NCBI RefSeq assembly: GCF_000834655.1
Contig: NZ_JXQQ01000033.1
Location: 85,363-149,362, forward strand
Reading direction: 5' to 3'
DNA from: Variovorax paradoxus
GTDB lineage: Bacteria; Pseudomonadota; Gammaproteobacteria; Burkholderiales; Burkholderiaceae_C
Length of the DNA: 64,000 bases
Shown here: piece by piece, positions 25,693-37,921 of the stretch
Numbering within the stretch: position 1 is the stretch's first letter
Layout of the letters: the number at the start of each line of letters is the position of its first letter
Translations under genes and position numbers: made by a program
The notes under the pieces: model-generated
Told to the model about the DNA's origin: nothing
Databases searched by the model: none
Seen by the model: the letters and a program-made list of their open reading frames with translations, nothing else

Positions 25693-26496
25693 ATGTTGCT
25701 TTCCATCCGACGCGCACTTTCCGCTGCAGCGCTTGCCGCTGCCAGCCTTGCCGCCACCTCTCACGCCCAGGAGGTGCTGCGTGTGGCCGCTTCGCCGGTG
25801 CCGCACGCCGAGATCCTCGAATTCATCCGGCCGCAGTTGAAGGCGCAGGGCGTGGACCTGCAGGTCAAGGTGTTCAACGACTATGTGCAGCCGAACCTGG
25901 CCGTGAGCGACAAGCAACTGGACGCGAACTTCTTCCAGAACCGCCCCTACCTGGAGTCCTTCAACAAGGACCGCAAAACCGACATCGTGGAAGTGCCGGG
26001 CAGCGACGTGCACATCGAGCCCTTCGGTGCGTACTCGCAGAAAATCAAGAAAGCCTCCGAGCTGCGCGAAGGCGCCGTCGTCGCGATCCCGAGCGATCCG
26101 TCGAACTCGGGCCGGGCGTTGTCGCTGCTGGCGCGCGAAGGCCTCATCAAGCTCAAGGACCCGAGCAACATCAAGTCGACCGCGCGCGATATCGTCGCCA
26201 ATCCGAAGAAGTTGGTGATCCGCGAGCTCGAATCGGCGCAGCTCCCGCGTGCGCTGCCCGACGTGGACCTGGCGCTCATCAACACCAATTACGCGCTGGA
26301 GGCCAAGCTCGACCCGAGCAAGGACGCGCTCTTCATCGAAGACGGCCGAAAGTCGCCGTACGCCAACTTCATCGCCACGCGCAAGGACAACGCGGCATCG
26401 CCGGCCGTCGGCAAGCTGGTGGCGGCGCTGCACACGCCCGAGGTGCGCAAGTTCATCCAGGACAAATACAAGGGCGCGGTGATCCCGGCCTTCTGA
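25693..26496 (+). CDS. MetQ/NlpA-family ABC substrate-binding protein, orphan
   Basis: A protein of 267 residues. The mature part is a typical methionine-binding MetQ/NlpA domain (EVLRVAASPVPHAEILEFI, QLDANFFQNRPYLE, DVHIEPFGAYSQKIK, AIPSDPSNSGRAL, DLALINTNYAL). Its signal peptide ends SLAATSHAQEV with no lipobox Cys, although family members are usually lipoproteins. No ATPase or permease gene follows, so it must share a transporter encoded elsewhere. The ATG at 25693 fits the signal peptide; an upstream extension of the frame has no support. It is divergent from the hydrolase operon. Confidence 0.88.
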   Translation: MLLSIRRALSAAALAAASLAATSHAQEVLRVAASPVPHAEILEFIRPQLKAQGVDLQVKVFNDYVQPNLAVSDKQLDANFFQNRPYLESFNKDRKTDIVEVPGSDVHIEPFGAYSQKIKKASELREGAVVAIPSDPSNSGRALSLLAREGLIKLKDPSNIKSTARDIVANPKKLVIRELESAQLPRALPDVDLALINTNYALEAKLDPSKDALFIEDGRKSPYANFIATRKDNAASPAVGKLVAALHTPEVRKFIQDKYKGAVIPAF

Positions 26497-26612
26497 TGGT
26501 GTACAGCGCGCGCCTTCGGCCTACGCGAATGTCCGCCGCCCGCTGAGCAGGGCCGGCGCGTTCGCAGGCGAGGCTTGGTCGTGAGATCAACCTACAAGGA
26601 AAGGCTTTCCCC

Positions 26613-26933
26613 ATGAGCGCCAACCACACCCGGCTTTCGGGCCCGATTGCAGAAGAACTGACGCCACTGGAGATTTCCCAAGGCATCCTGGAAAGCGAAG
26701 AAAACCCGAGCGCCCTGCGCGCGGTCACGCCGCTGGAGCGGGCCGCTTCAGGCGAGGGCGGCGGCGGTGAACCGCAGCGCTCGCGCATCGGCCGGTTCCT
26801 CTTGAACCCGGTCGTGCTGGGTGGCGCTGCCGCGACGGGCGTCGGCCTGATCCTGGCGCTGGCGTTTGCGAAGAAGTCGCCACGCGCCGAACTGCGGTCG
26901 CACCTGCGAGCGCTAGGCTCGTTCAGGTTCTGA
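26613..26933 (+). CDS. Small single-pass membrane protein, unrecognised
   Basis: A protein of 106 residues. The first 65 are soluble and acidic (ELTPLEISQGILESEENPS...) with a Gly-rich linker. A hydrophobic segment follows at about 69-87 (LNPVVLGGAAATGVGLILAL), then a basic tail (KKSPRAELRSHLRALG). A good ribosome site (AAGGAAAGG) precedes the ATG. No family is recognised; neighbours give no clue. Confidence 0.6.
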   Translation: MSANHTRLSGPIAEELTPLEISQGILESEENPSALRAVTPLERAASGEGGGGEPQRSRIGRFLLNPVVLGGAAATGVGLILALAFAKKSPRAELRSHLRALGSFRF

Positions 26934-27065
26934 GACGGATGCGGCGCGAACAGGCGCCGCATTCTTTTTTCACCGATGAACGAATCTGCTGTGCGCAACG
27001 TGCCGTATTGAAGGCAGCCGCCGCGCATTTTCGCGGCGTGCTCGTCACACCACAGGAGCATCTTC

Positions 27066-27626
27066 ATGCACAGCAAACTTCATCGCCTCGCAGCCGTCAC
27101 TCTCGCCGTCGCGCTTTCCGCCGGCGCCTACTCGGCCATGGCGGCCAGTGTCATGGTCGGTGGCGCGCCGATGCTGCCCACCAAAGACATCATCGACAAC
27201 GCCGTCAACTCCAAGGACCACACCACGCTGGTGGCTGCAGTGAAGGCAGCAGGCTTGGTCGACACGCTCAAGGGCCCGGGTCCGTTCACCGTGTTCGCGC
27301 CGACCAACGCAGCGTTCGCGAAGCTGCCGGCCGGCACCGTCGACACGCTCCTCAAGCCCGAGAGCAAGGATGCGCTGACCGGCGTGCTGACCTACCACGT
27401 GGTGTCGGGCAAGCTCGATGCGGCCGAGCTGAAGAAGGAGATCAAAGCCGGCAAGGGCTCCGCGGAGCTCAAGACCGTTGCCGGCGGCACGCTCGTGGCC
27501 AAGAGCAAGGGCGGCAAGATCACCCTCACCGACGAGAAGGGTGGCACTGCCACCGTGACGATCCCGAATGTCTACCAGTCGAACGGGGTGATCCACGTGG
27601 TAGACAAGGTGCTGCTCCCCAAGTAA
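27066..27626 (+). CDS. Secreted fasciclin (FAS1) domain protein
   Basis: A protein of 186 residues. A signal peptide at 1-27 (MHSKLHRLAAVTLAVALSAG...AMA) precedes a single FAS1 domain with both conserved boxes: GPFTVFAPTNAAFAKLPAGT (H1) and the C-terminal NGVIHVVDKVLLP (H2), with the central TYHVVSG. FAS1 proteins mediate adhesion or bind small hydrophobic ligands outside the cell. It is a single gene; an AGGAGC ribosome site precedes it. A dispersed repeat copy begins 36 bases after its stop. Confidence 0.92.
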   Translation: MHSKLHRLAAVTLAVALSAGAYSAMAASVMVGGAPMLPTKDIIDNAVNSKDHTTLVAAVKAAGLVDTLKGPGPFTVFAPTNAAFAKLPAGTVDTLLKPESKDALTGVLTYHVVSGKLDAAELKKEIKAGKGSAELKTVAGGTLVAKSKGGKITLTDEKGGTATVTIPNVYQSNGVIHVVDKVLLPK

Positions 27627-27662
27627 TTCCCCGGTCTTCCAGATCCCTGTCTTCTTCCAGCA

Positions 27663-27749
27663 AACATCGCGGGACTGGCTCCGCCAGGCCGCAGGTGTTG
27701 CCCCGGCAGGGGGAAGGCGGAGCGACACGAAGTGCGCGCACCCTGGAGG
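27663..27749. repeat. Dispersed intergenic repeat, copy 1 of 3 (most diverged)
   Basis: A roughly 90-base element starting AACATCGC, with CCGCCAGGCCGCAGGTGTTG in the middle and the invariant core GCGACACGAAGTGCGCG, ending CCCTGGAGG. The other copies are at 35693-35783 and 51722-51813. Here it follows the fasciclin gene; in the other two sites it sits right behind the stop of a minus-strand gene. Confidence 0.8.
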
Positions 27750-27766
27750 CGAGCAACAAGCCTTTT

Positions 27767-27860
27767 AAAAAAAACAGCCCGCACGAGGCGGGCTGGAAGG
27801 TGACCTGCTGGAGGAGGGAGGATCAGAGAGGATGCAGGTCACGGGAGAGCCCTGACTGTG
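27767..27860 (-). ncRNA. Candidate small RNA with anti-Shine-Dalgarno loop
   Basis: On the minus strand a perfect 9-bp stem GTGACCTGC (27842-27834) / GCAGGTCAC (27808-27800) encloses a 25-base loop containing CCTCCCTCCTCC. It is followed after 4 bases by a second hairpin CAGCCCGC-CTCGT-GCGGGCTG (27795-27775) and eight T (27774-27767), a strong rho-independent terminator. No minus-strand protein gene lies upstream for this terminator to serve. The 5' end is uncertain; I see no convincing promoter and set 27860 as a nominal boundary. The region also forms the leader of the GAF gene on the plus strand. Confidence 0.55.
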
Positions 27861-27927
27861 CGCGCTCAAGCTGTACGCAACCTGACCTCACCTGGCTCCT
27901 TGCACCGTCTCGTGTGACAAAAATAGA

Positions 27928-28527
27928 ATGCGCGACATGGTTTTTTATGATCCCGACTACGCACCGGACGCGTTCGAAGTCCGAGTCTCCGAATTGCTGG
28001 TGGCCACGCCCGATGGCACCGATGCACTCATCGATGGTTCCGTGACCGAGGTCTTGCGCATGGTGCTCGACCACCTGCAGATGGACGTGGTCTTCGTCTC
28101 CGAATTCAGCGAAGGTCGCCGCGTGTTTCGCCGCGTCGAAACGAAGCCCGAGGCGCGTGTGATCGAGCCGGAACAGTCGTCGCCGCTGGAAGAGTCGTTC
28201 TGCCAGCGCGTGGTCGATGGGCGCCTCCCGCAACTCGTGCAGAACGTCGGCGCGCTGCCGAATTTCGACGAACTTCCGCCGACCGATTTTTCGATTGGCG
28301 CGCACCTGAGCACCCCCATCGTGCTCGACGACGGCCGCGTCTACGGCACGCTGTGCTGCTTCAGCTTTGCGCCCAACGAGCAGTTGACGCAACGCGACCT
28401 GAAGAAGCTCGAGGTGTCGGCCCAACTGGCCGCCAAGAAGATCAACCTGCGCCGGGCCCGCGAGGCGGAAACGGCGATGGCCAACTGGGCGCTGGAGCCC
28501 CACGTCACGCCGCCGCGACTGCGCTGA
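27928..28527 (+). CDS. GAF domain protein
   Basis: A stand-alone GAF domain protein of 199 residues (VTEVLRMVLDHLQMDVVFVSEF, SFCQRVVDGRLPQLVQNV, GAHLSTPIVLDDGRVYGTLCCFSF), followed by a short helical tail. No output domain is attached, so it may sense a small molecule for a partner. A second in-frame ATG (27937) three codons on is an alternative start; TAGAAT overlapping the first ATG could be a -10 if the later start is used. No effector gene is adjacent. Confidence 0.8.
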   Translation: MRDMVFYDPDYAPDAFEVRVSELLVATPDGTDALIDGSVTEVLRMVLDHLQMDVVFVSEFSEGRRVFRRVETKPEARVIEPEQSSPLEESFCQRVVDGRLPQLVQNVGALPNFDELPPTDFSIGAHLSTPIVLDDGRVYGTLCCFSFAPNEQLTQRDLKKLEVSAQLAAKKINLRRAREAETAMANWALEPHVTPPRLR

Positions 28528-28555
28528 TCAAGCCTCGCCGATCAATCCTGGCTGA

Positions 28556-29266
28556 TCAGTCTTCGTCTTCCCACTTGCCGATGACGGTGCCGAGCACGAC
28601 GAACGGCGCACGGATCGGTTCGTGCCTGGGGTTCAGCGGCAGCAGCCACCGTGGGCCGTCCTGCTCCTTGAATTCCTTGAACGTGAGCTTGTTGCTCTCC
28701 GTGAGCAGGGCGATCACGCGCTCGCCGTCATCGGGGGTCTTGAGGTTGGTGTCGACGAAGATGATCGAGCCTTCGGGATAGCTCTTCAACTCGCCGCTCG
28801 CCGCGGCCATGCTGTCACCTTCGACGCGCAGCGCGTAGGTTTTTTCGGGGGCGTGGTGGGCGATGCAGGGAATCCATCGGTCGGCACTTTGCTTGCCGGC
28901 GCTTTCCCAGTTGGCCGCCTGCGCCCACGAAATCAGCGGCACCGTGTCGGGTGTTCCGGGCGCGAAGCAGGGCAGTTCGGGCGGCACGCGCACCACCCGG
29001 TAGATGGCTGCGGGCTCGTTGGCCTGGTGCTGCGCCTTGCGGATCTGGATCGGGTCCCATGGCGCCGGGCCGTCGCCGGTGTCGAGCCAATTCGGGTCGG
29101 CGCGGTAGATACGCGCCAGCGCGAGCAGGCCGGTCGTGCGGATGGTGTCTCCGCGTTCGATCTTCGAAATACTCCCTTGCTTGATGCCGGACGCGGCTTC
29201 GGCTTGTTTTTGGGTCAGGTTGGCGTAAAGGCGTGCCGCCTTCGCACGTGTGGCAATGGTCTCCAT
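28556..29266 (-). CDS. cI/LexA-like repressor: XRE HTH plus S24 peptidase domain
   Basis: A protein of 236 residues. An N-terminal XRE-type HTH (RLYANLTQKQAEAASGIKQ ... ISKIERGDT, about 10-60) is joined to an S24 self-cleavage domain with Ser152 (VEGDSMAA) and Lys197 (LTFKEF). The linker site that is Ala-Gly in cleavable phage repressors (usual form WVQAGxW) reads WAQAANW here, so the scissile Gly is missing. It is divergent from a Cro-like HTH gene with an AT-rich 65-base operator region between them, like a phage lysis-lysogeny switch, but no other phage genes are nearby. Confidence 0.85.
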   Translation of the reverse strand: METIATRAKAARLYANLTQKQAEAASGIKQGSISKIERGDTIRTTGLLALARIYRADPNWLDTGDGPAPWDPIQIRKAQHQANEPAAIYRVVRVPPELPCFAPGTPDTVPLISWAQAANWESAGKQSADRWIPCIAHHAPEKTYALRVEGDSMAAASGELKSYPEGSIIFVDTNLKTPDDGERVIALLTESNKLTFKEFKEQDGPRWLLPLNPRHEPIRAPFVVLGTVIGKWEDED

Positions 29267-29291
29267 GCCGCGGATTTAATCTTGAACGAAT

Positions 29292-29297
29292 ATTATA
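29292..29297 (-). promoter_or_regulatory. -10 hexamer TATAAT in the repressor/Cro intergenic region
   Basis: A perfect minus-strand TATAAT lies 26 bases upstream of the cI-like start, in a 65-base segment that is far richer in A and T than the rest of the window. The -35 is weak. The opposite strand carries TATTAT at the same place, so the two promoters probably overlap. Confidence 0.45.
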
Positions 29298-29331
29298 GTT
29301 AGACTCAAAAATATAAAAATGGGAGTTATCA

Positions 29332-29568
29332 ATGAAGCCACGCGAGTTGGTGCAGGCGCTGAGGGCCATGGGCCTGACGCAAAAACAGATCCAGGAGCGC
29401 ACCGGGATTCCTCAACCCACCGTCAGCAAGATCGGCCTCGGGCGGGTGCACGACGTGATGTCGCGGCACTACGTGGCGCTGCTTACGGCCTACGAGCAGC
29501 AGGTAAAGGCCGAAGCCCCCGGTGCCGCGCGCGGCCCCGCGCCTTTCAACTGGCCCCGCACCAAATGA
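29332..29568 (+). CDS. Cro-like XRE-family HTH protein
   Basis: A DNA-binding protein of 78 residues: HTH at about 12-45 (MGLTQKQIQERTGIPQPTVSK ), then a short helix and a Pro/Ala tail (APGAARGPAPFNWPRTK). The ATG at 29332 is preceded by GGGAGT. It is divergent from the cI-like repressor and the likely antagonist or partner for the shared operator. It is followed after 7 bases by a small membrane protein gene that may be co-transcribed. Confidence 0.8.
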   Translation: MKPRELVQALRAMGLTQKQIQERTGIPQPTVSKIGLGRVHDVMSRHYVALLTAYEQQVKAEAPGAARGPAPFNWPRTK

Positions 29569-29575
29569 CGGGGCA

Positions 29576-29809
29576 ATGCGCCGTTCTCGATCGTGGGGCC
29601 TCTGGCTCGACTGGACCCTGTGCGCGCTGCTGGCGTTGCTGGCCATTGCCGCGCTGATCCATGGACTGCTGACCAGCGACGCGCGCTTCACGGGCATGGC
29701 CATGTTCGGCCTGGCCGGGGCGCTGTGGGCCGCCTGCGTGCTGCTCGACGGCGCTACGTGCCAACGGGCACGTGCGGTTCGGGAGGCGCTAGACCGAGAG
29801 TGGCGCTGA
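29576..29809 (+). CDS. Small two-helix membrane protein, unrecognised
   Basis: A protein of 77 residues with two hydrophobic segments (LWLDWTLCALLALLAIAALI and FTGMAMFGLAGALWAACVLL) and a basic C-terminus. It starts at the ATG 29576, 7 bases after the Cro-like gene. Its last 56 bases overlap the 3' end of the convergent gene at 29754, which lowers confidence that both ends are as annotated. The function is unknown. Confidence 0.5.
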   Translation: MRRSRSWGLWLDWTLCALLALLAIAALIHGLLTSDARFTGMAMFGLAGALWAACVLLDGATCQRARAVREALDREWR

Positions 29810-30263
29810 CGCGCACGCAGTCCTTGATGTGCTGCTCGCCCAAGGCGCGCAAGGCCGCGTAGCCAAGCGCTGCAGAGACGAGTTGTCCGGCAATCGGCAC
29901 GTACTTGGTGGCTTGCTTGGCGGTCAGTCGCACGCCGGCGTGTTTCGCCAGCTTGATCAGCAGGTCGCGCGTCACGAGCCTGCCGACCAGCAGAGCGCCC
30001 ACGGTCGTGGCGGCTTTCTGGATGCGCTCGCGCTGGTGCGGCGCGAGCTTTTCGACCTGGGTGACCGAGAGCCCGAATTCAGCGCTGATCTGCGGCACAA
30101 GCCGCGAGAGCAGCGCCGCATCGGCGGCCCAGTCGATGCCCGGCAGCGGGATCGCGCTCGCGGCCGCCGCCATCAGGGCCTTGCGGCCGATCAGGCGCCG
30201 GCTGCGGTGGATGGCCGCGATGAGTTTCTCGTCACCATGGGCCAGTTCGATCGCGGACGGCAT
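29754..30263 (-). CDS. Conserved hypothetical protein with two hydrophobic helices (DUF697-like pattern)
   Basis: A protein of 169 residues starting MPSAIELAHGDEKLIAAIHR. The segment ALMAAAASAIPLPGIDWAAD followed by LSRLVPQISAEFGL resembles the membrane-embedded DUF697 pattern (small-residue helix, PxPG, then an Asp-rich turn). A second Ala/Gly-rich helical segment (VPIAGQLVSAALGYAALRAL) is near the end. I do not recognise a defined function. It lies 23 bases downstream of the ABC-F gene, so it may be co-transcribed with it. Confidence 0.65.
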   Translation of the reverse strand: MPSAIELAHGDEKLIAAIHRSRRLIGRKALMAAAASAIPLPGIDWAADAALLSRLVPQISAEFGLSVTQVEKLAPHQRERIQKAATTVGALLVGRLVTRDLLIKLAKHAGVRLTAKQATKYVPIAGQLVSAALGYAALRALGEQHIKDCVRVSATLGLAPPEPHVPVGT

Positions 30264-30286
30264 GCGGCTTGTCTCCCCGGGGTGTT

Positions 30287-32266
30287 TCAGGCGGCCAAGG
30301 CCTCCAGCTGGTCCGAGAGGGCCAGCCAGCGCTCCTCGAGCCTGGCGATTTCGTCGTTCAGTGCCTTCAGCCGCTTGCCCGCATCGGCGATCTCGCCAGA
30401 CGGAAGGGGCTGGGCCAGGCGCGCTTCCAGCGCGGTGCGCTCGATGCCCGCGGCAGCAAGGCGTTCGTCGATCTGGGCGATCTCGCGCTTGATCGGCTTG
30501 GCCTGGTCGCTGCGCTGCTGGCGGTCCTGGGCGTTCTGGGCGTTGGACTTGGCCGGCGCTGCAGCCGCAGCCGCGGCCACCACCGCGCTTTCGGCCTCGC
30601 GCACCGCGATCTTGGCCTCTTCGCGCAGGCGCTTGGCTTCGTCCAGCAGGTAGCGCTGGTAGTCGTCCAGGTCGCCGTCGAAGTCGGTGACGACGCCGCG
30701 GCCCACGAGCCAGAACTCGTCGCACACCGAGCGCAGCAGCGCCCGGTCGTGGCTCACCAGCATCAGCGTGCCCTCGAACTCGTTGAGCGCCACGGCCAGG
30801 GCCTCGCGGGTGGCCAGGTCCAGGTGGTTGGTGGGCTCGTCCAGCAGCAGAAGGTTGGGGCGCTGCCAGACCATCATCGCGAGCACGAGGCGGGCCTTTT
30901 CGCCGCCGCTCATGGTGCCCACGGGCTGCTTGACCATGTCGCCGCTGAAATTGAAGCTGCCCAGGAACCCGCGCAGCGCCTGCTCGCCGGTGCTTTCCTT
31001 AACGGCGCTGCCCAATTCGCGGGCCATGCGCACCATGTGCTCCAGCGGGTTGTCCTGCGGGCGCAGCACGTCCAGTTCCTGCTGCGCGAAGTAGCCGATG
31101 TTCAGGCCCTTGCCCTCGGTGACTTCGCCGGCCAGCGCACCCATTTCGCGCGCGATGGTCTTCACCAGCGTCGACTTGCCCTGGCCGTTGGCGCCCAGGA
31201 TGCCGATGCGCTGGCCCGCCAGCACAGAGCGGCTCACGCCGCGCAGGATGGTCTTGGGCTCGGCGTCTTCCACCTCGTAGCCGAAGCTCGCATTGGCGAT
31301 GGAGAGCATCGGGTTAGGAATGTTGCCCGGCTCCTTGAATTCGAAGGTGAAGTCGGCTTCGGCCAAGAGCGGCGCCACTTTTTCCATGCGCTCCAGCGCC
31401 TTGACCCGGCTCTGCGCCTGCTTGGCCTTGCTGGCCTTGGCCTTGAAGCGGTCGATGAACTTCTGCAAGTGGGCGATCTTGTCCTGCTGCTTGGAGAACG
31501 CGACCTGCTGCTGCTCCATCTGCAGCGCGCGCATTTCCTCGAACTTGCTGTAGTTGCCGCCGTAGCGCGTGAGCTGGGCGTTGGCGATGTGCAGGGTGAC
31601 GTCGGTCACTGCGTCGAGGAACTCCCGGTCGTGGCTGATGACGATCATCGTGCCGGGGTACTTCTGCAGCCAGGCTTCGAGCCAGACGAGTGCGTCCAGG
31701 TCCAGGTGATTGGTGGGTTCGTCCAGCAGCAGCAGGTCGCTCGGGCACATCAGAGCGCGGGCCAGTTGCAGGCGCATGCGCCAGCCGCCCGAGAAGCTGT
31801 TGACGGGGCCGTCCAGCTCGTGCGACTTGAAGCCCAGCCCGAGGATCAACGCCTGCGCGCGCGGCACGGCGTCATGCTCGCCGGCATCGGCGAGGTCGGT
31901 GTAGGCGTGGGCCAGTTCCATGCCGATGTCGGCGTCGTCGGGGTTCTCGGCGTAGGCGGCCTCGATGGCGGCGAGCGTGGCGCGCAGCTCGGCCAGCCGG
32001 GTGTCGCCGCCCACCACGAAGTCGGTGGCCGACTCCTCGGTCTCGGGCATGTCCTGCGCCACCTGGGCCATGCGCCACTGCTTGGGCACGTAGAAGTCGC
32101 CGCCGTCTTCGTGCAGCGAACCGTTGAAAAGCGCGAACAGCGTGGACTTGCCCGCGCCGTTGCGCCCGACGAGACCGACCTTTTCACCGGGGTTGATGGT
32201 GACGGTGGCGCCGTCGAGCAGTTTCTTGGCGCTGCGGCGAAGAATGACGTTTTTGAGAGTAATCAT
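30287..32266 (-). CDS. ABC-F family ATPase (YheS/Uup-like ribosome-associated factor)
   Basis: A soluble protein of 659 residues with two ABC domains and no membrane part. Domain 1: GRNGAGKST, FSGGWRMRLQLARAL, LLLLDEPTNHLDL. The Lys/Gln-rich interdomain linker (about 240-300, QMEQQQVAFSKQQDKIAHLQ...) is the P-site tRNA interaction motif. Domain 2: GANGQGKST, MSGGEKARL, LLLLDEPTNHLDL. A C-terminal coiled coil (about 540-655, EAKRLREEAKIAVREAESAV...) is as in YheS/Uup. ABC-F proteins resolve stalled ribosomes. Confidence 0.92.
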   Translation of the reverse strand: MITLKNVILRRSAKKLLDGATVTINPGEKVGLVGRNGAGKSTLFALFNGSLHEDGGDFYVPKQWRMAQVAQDMPETEESATDFVVGGDTRLAELRATLAAIEAAYAENPDDADIGMELAHAYTDLADAGEHDAVPRAQALILGLGFKSHELDGPVNSFSGGWRMRLQLARALMCPSDLLLLDEPTNHLDLDALVWLEAWLQKYPGTMIVISHDREFLDAVTDVTLHIANAQLTRYGGNYSKFEEMRALQMEQQQVAFSKQQDKIAHLQKFIDRFKAKASKAKQAQSRVKALERMEKVAPLLAEADFTFEFKEPGNIPNPMLSIANASFGYEVEDAEPKTILRGVSRSVLAGQRIGILGANGQGKSTLVKTIAREMGALAGEVTEGKGLNIGYFAQQELDVLRPQDNPLEHMVRMARELGSAVKESTGEQALRGFLGSFNFSGDMVKQPVGTMSGGEKARLVLAMMVWQRPNLLLLDEPTNHLDLATREALAVALNEFEGTLMLVSHDRALLRSVCDEFWLVGRGVVTDFDGDLDDYQRYLLDEAKRLREEAKIAVREAESAVVAAAAAAAPAKSNAQNAQDRQQRSDQAKPIKREIAQIDERLAAAGIERTALEARLAQPLPSGEIADAGKRLKALNDEIARLEERWLALSDQLEALAA

Positions 32267-32406
32267 GAAATAGGAACCGTAGGGGCGATTATCCCGTCCG
32301 GCCCCGGGCGGTCTGGCGCGAGGGGCAAAAGAGGGGCATCACCCGGTCAAGGGGACCGCAGCCAATGCTGCGGAAAGCGGCAAGAAGAGGGCTTGGGCGG
32401 GCGCAG

Positions 32407-35625
<3,219 letters not shown>

Positions 35626-35692
35626 CGGTCTCTCTCCTCGGGTGTTGTTTGAATCATTCGCCAGCTGCGCACGGACCATGTTCTTCGCGGTC

Positions 35693-35783
35693 AACGCCGC
35701 CGAACCGGCTTCGCCGGGCCGCGGGCGTTGCCCCCTGCAAGGGGGTGTGCGAAGCGACACGAAGTGCGCGCAGCATGGGGGTG
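35693..35783. repeat. Dispersed intergenic repeat, copy 2 of 3
   Basis: It starts AACGCCGCCGAACCGGCTTC and continues through a GGGCCGCGGGCGTTG segment, the CCCCCTGCAAGGGGG hairpin and the core GCGACACGAAGTGCGCG to CATGGGGGTGTA. It fills the gap between the dapD stop (35792) and the pilU start (35625). In transcript sense it follows directly after dapD. Confidence 0.85.
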
Positions 35784-35791
35784 TACCTGGT

Positions 35792-36625
<834 letters not shown>

Positions 36626-36677
36626 GGAGAAAGTCTCGGGTGAAAAATCGGGGCCAGGAGCCTTGGGAGGCGGTGCG

Positions 36678-37889
36678 TCAGCGCCGGCCGTCTCGAACGA
36701 AGCTGACGATGCGGCCGGCGGCTTCCACGCACTCGGCGGTTTCGGCCACCAGGGCCATGCGGATGCGGCCCCGGCCCGGGTTGGCGCTGTGCGTCGTGTT
36801 TCGCGCCAGATAGCTCCCCGGCAGAACCGTGACATTGTATTGAGCGTAGAGCGCGCGGGCGAAGGCTTCGTCGTCGCCAGCCCACACTTCGGGAACGCCC
36901 GCCCAGAGGTAGAAACTGGCATCGGGCAGGCGCACGTCGAGCACGGGTTCCAGCAGCGGCGTGACGGCGGCGAACTTGGCGCGGTACTTGGCGCGGTTCT
37001 CGACCACGTGCGCCTCGTCGCCCCAGGCCGCGATGCTGGCGGCCGCCACGATGCCGCTCATGGCGCTCCCGTGGTAGGTGCGGTAGAGCAGGAATTTCTT
37101 GATGATGGACGCGTCGCCCGCCACGAAGCCGCTGCGCAGGCCCGGCACATTGCTGCGCTTCGAAAGAGAAGTCAGGGCGATCAGGTTCCTGAAATCGGGC
37201 CGGCCCAGCTTCACCGATGCTTCCAGGCCGCTGAGCGGAGGCTCGTCGCGGAAGTAGATTTCGCTGTAGCACTCGTCGGCCGCGATCACGAAGCCGTGGC
37301 GGTCGGACAGCGCGAAGAGCTTCTGCCATTCCTCCAGCGCCATCACCGCACCGGTCGGATTGCCCGGCGAGCAGACGAACACCAGCTGCGTACGGGCCCA
37401 GATGTCGTCGGGCACGCTGTCCCAGTCGACCGCGAAATTGCGCGACGGCACGCTCGGCACGTAGTACGGCTCGGCGCCCGAGAGGAGGGCTGCACCCTCG
37501 TAGATTTGATAGAACGGATTGGGCGACAGCACCACCGGCTGCGGCGAGACGGTGGCATCGATCACCGTTTGCGCCAGCGAGAACAGCGCCTCGCGTGAGC
37601 CGTTGACGGGCAGCACCTGCGTGGCTGGATCGAGCGCGAGGCCGTAGCGCGTCTGGAGCCAGCCGGTGAAGGCGCTGCGCAGTTTCAGGTCGCCGGCGGT
37701 GGCGGGGTAGGCGGCCAGTGCGCCGAGGCTGGCGCTCAGCGCTTCCTTGATGAAGGCCGGCGTGGCGTGCTTGGGTTCGCCGATGCCGAGGCTGATGGGA
37801 GCGAATTCGGGAGCGGGCGTGACGCCCGCGAACAGTTGCTTGAGCCGCTCGAAGGGGTACGGCTGCAACCTGGAAAGCAAGGGATTCAT
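36678..37889 (-). CDS. dapC: DapC, succinyldiaminopimelate transaminase
   Basis: A class I/II PLP aminotransferase of 403 residues. It carries the DapC-type N-terminus [35 protein letters not shown], the CSPGNPTG motif, [10 protein letters not shown], and the PLP lysine in [15 protein letters not shown]. The ATG at 37889 is chosen because the family begins there; 12 extra residues upstream lack support. With dapD and dapE it makes a nearly complete succinylase branch. Confidence 0.93.
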   Translation of the reverse strand: MNPLLSRLQPYPFERLKQLFAGVTPAPEFAPISLGIGEPKHATPAFIKEALSASLGALAAYPATAGDLKLRSAFTGWLQTRYGLALDPATQVLPVNGSREALFSLAQTVIDATVSPQPVVLSPNPFYQIYEGAALLSGAEPYYVPSVPSRNFAVDWDSVPDDIWARTQLVFVCSPGNPTGAVMALEEWQKLFALSDRHGFVIAADECYSEIYFRDEPPLSGLEASVKLGRPDFRNLIALTSLSKRSNVPGLRSGFVAGDASIIKKFLLYRTYHGSAMSGIVAAASIAAWGDEAHVVENRAKYRAKFAAVTPLLEPVLDVRLPDASFYLWAGVPEVWAGDDEAFARALYAQYNVTVLPGSYLARNTTHSANPGRGRIRMALVAETAECVEAAGRIVSFVRDGRR

Positions 37890-37921
37890 GCGCGGGATTA
37901 TCGGCGACGGGGGTGTCGGCT

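Noticed and set aside
27800..27842. A riboswitch in the plus-strand leader of the GAF gene
   Set aside because: The hairpin is present in both strands, but the T run lies only on the minus strand, and no known riboswitch core could be recognised on the plus strand.
28556..30263. Prophage remnant
   Set aside because: The cI/cro-like pair suggests phage ancestry, but no integrase, terminase, portal, attachment-site repeat or lysis gene accompanies it within the window.
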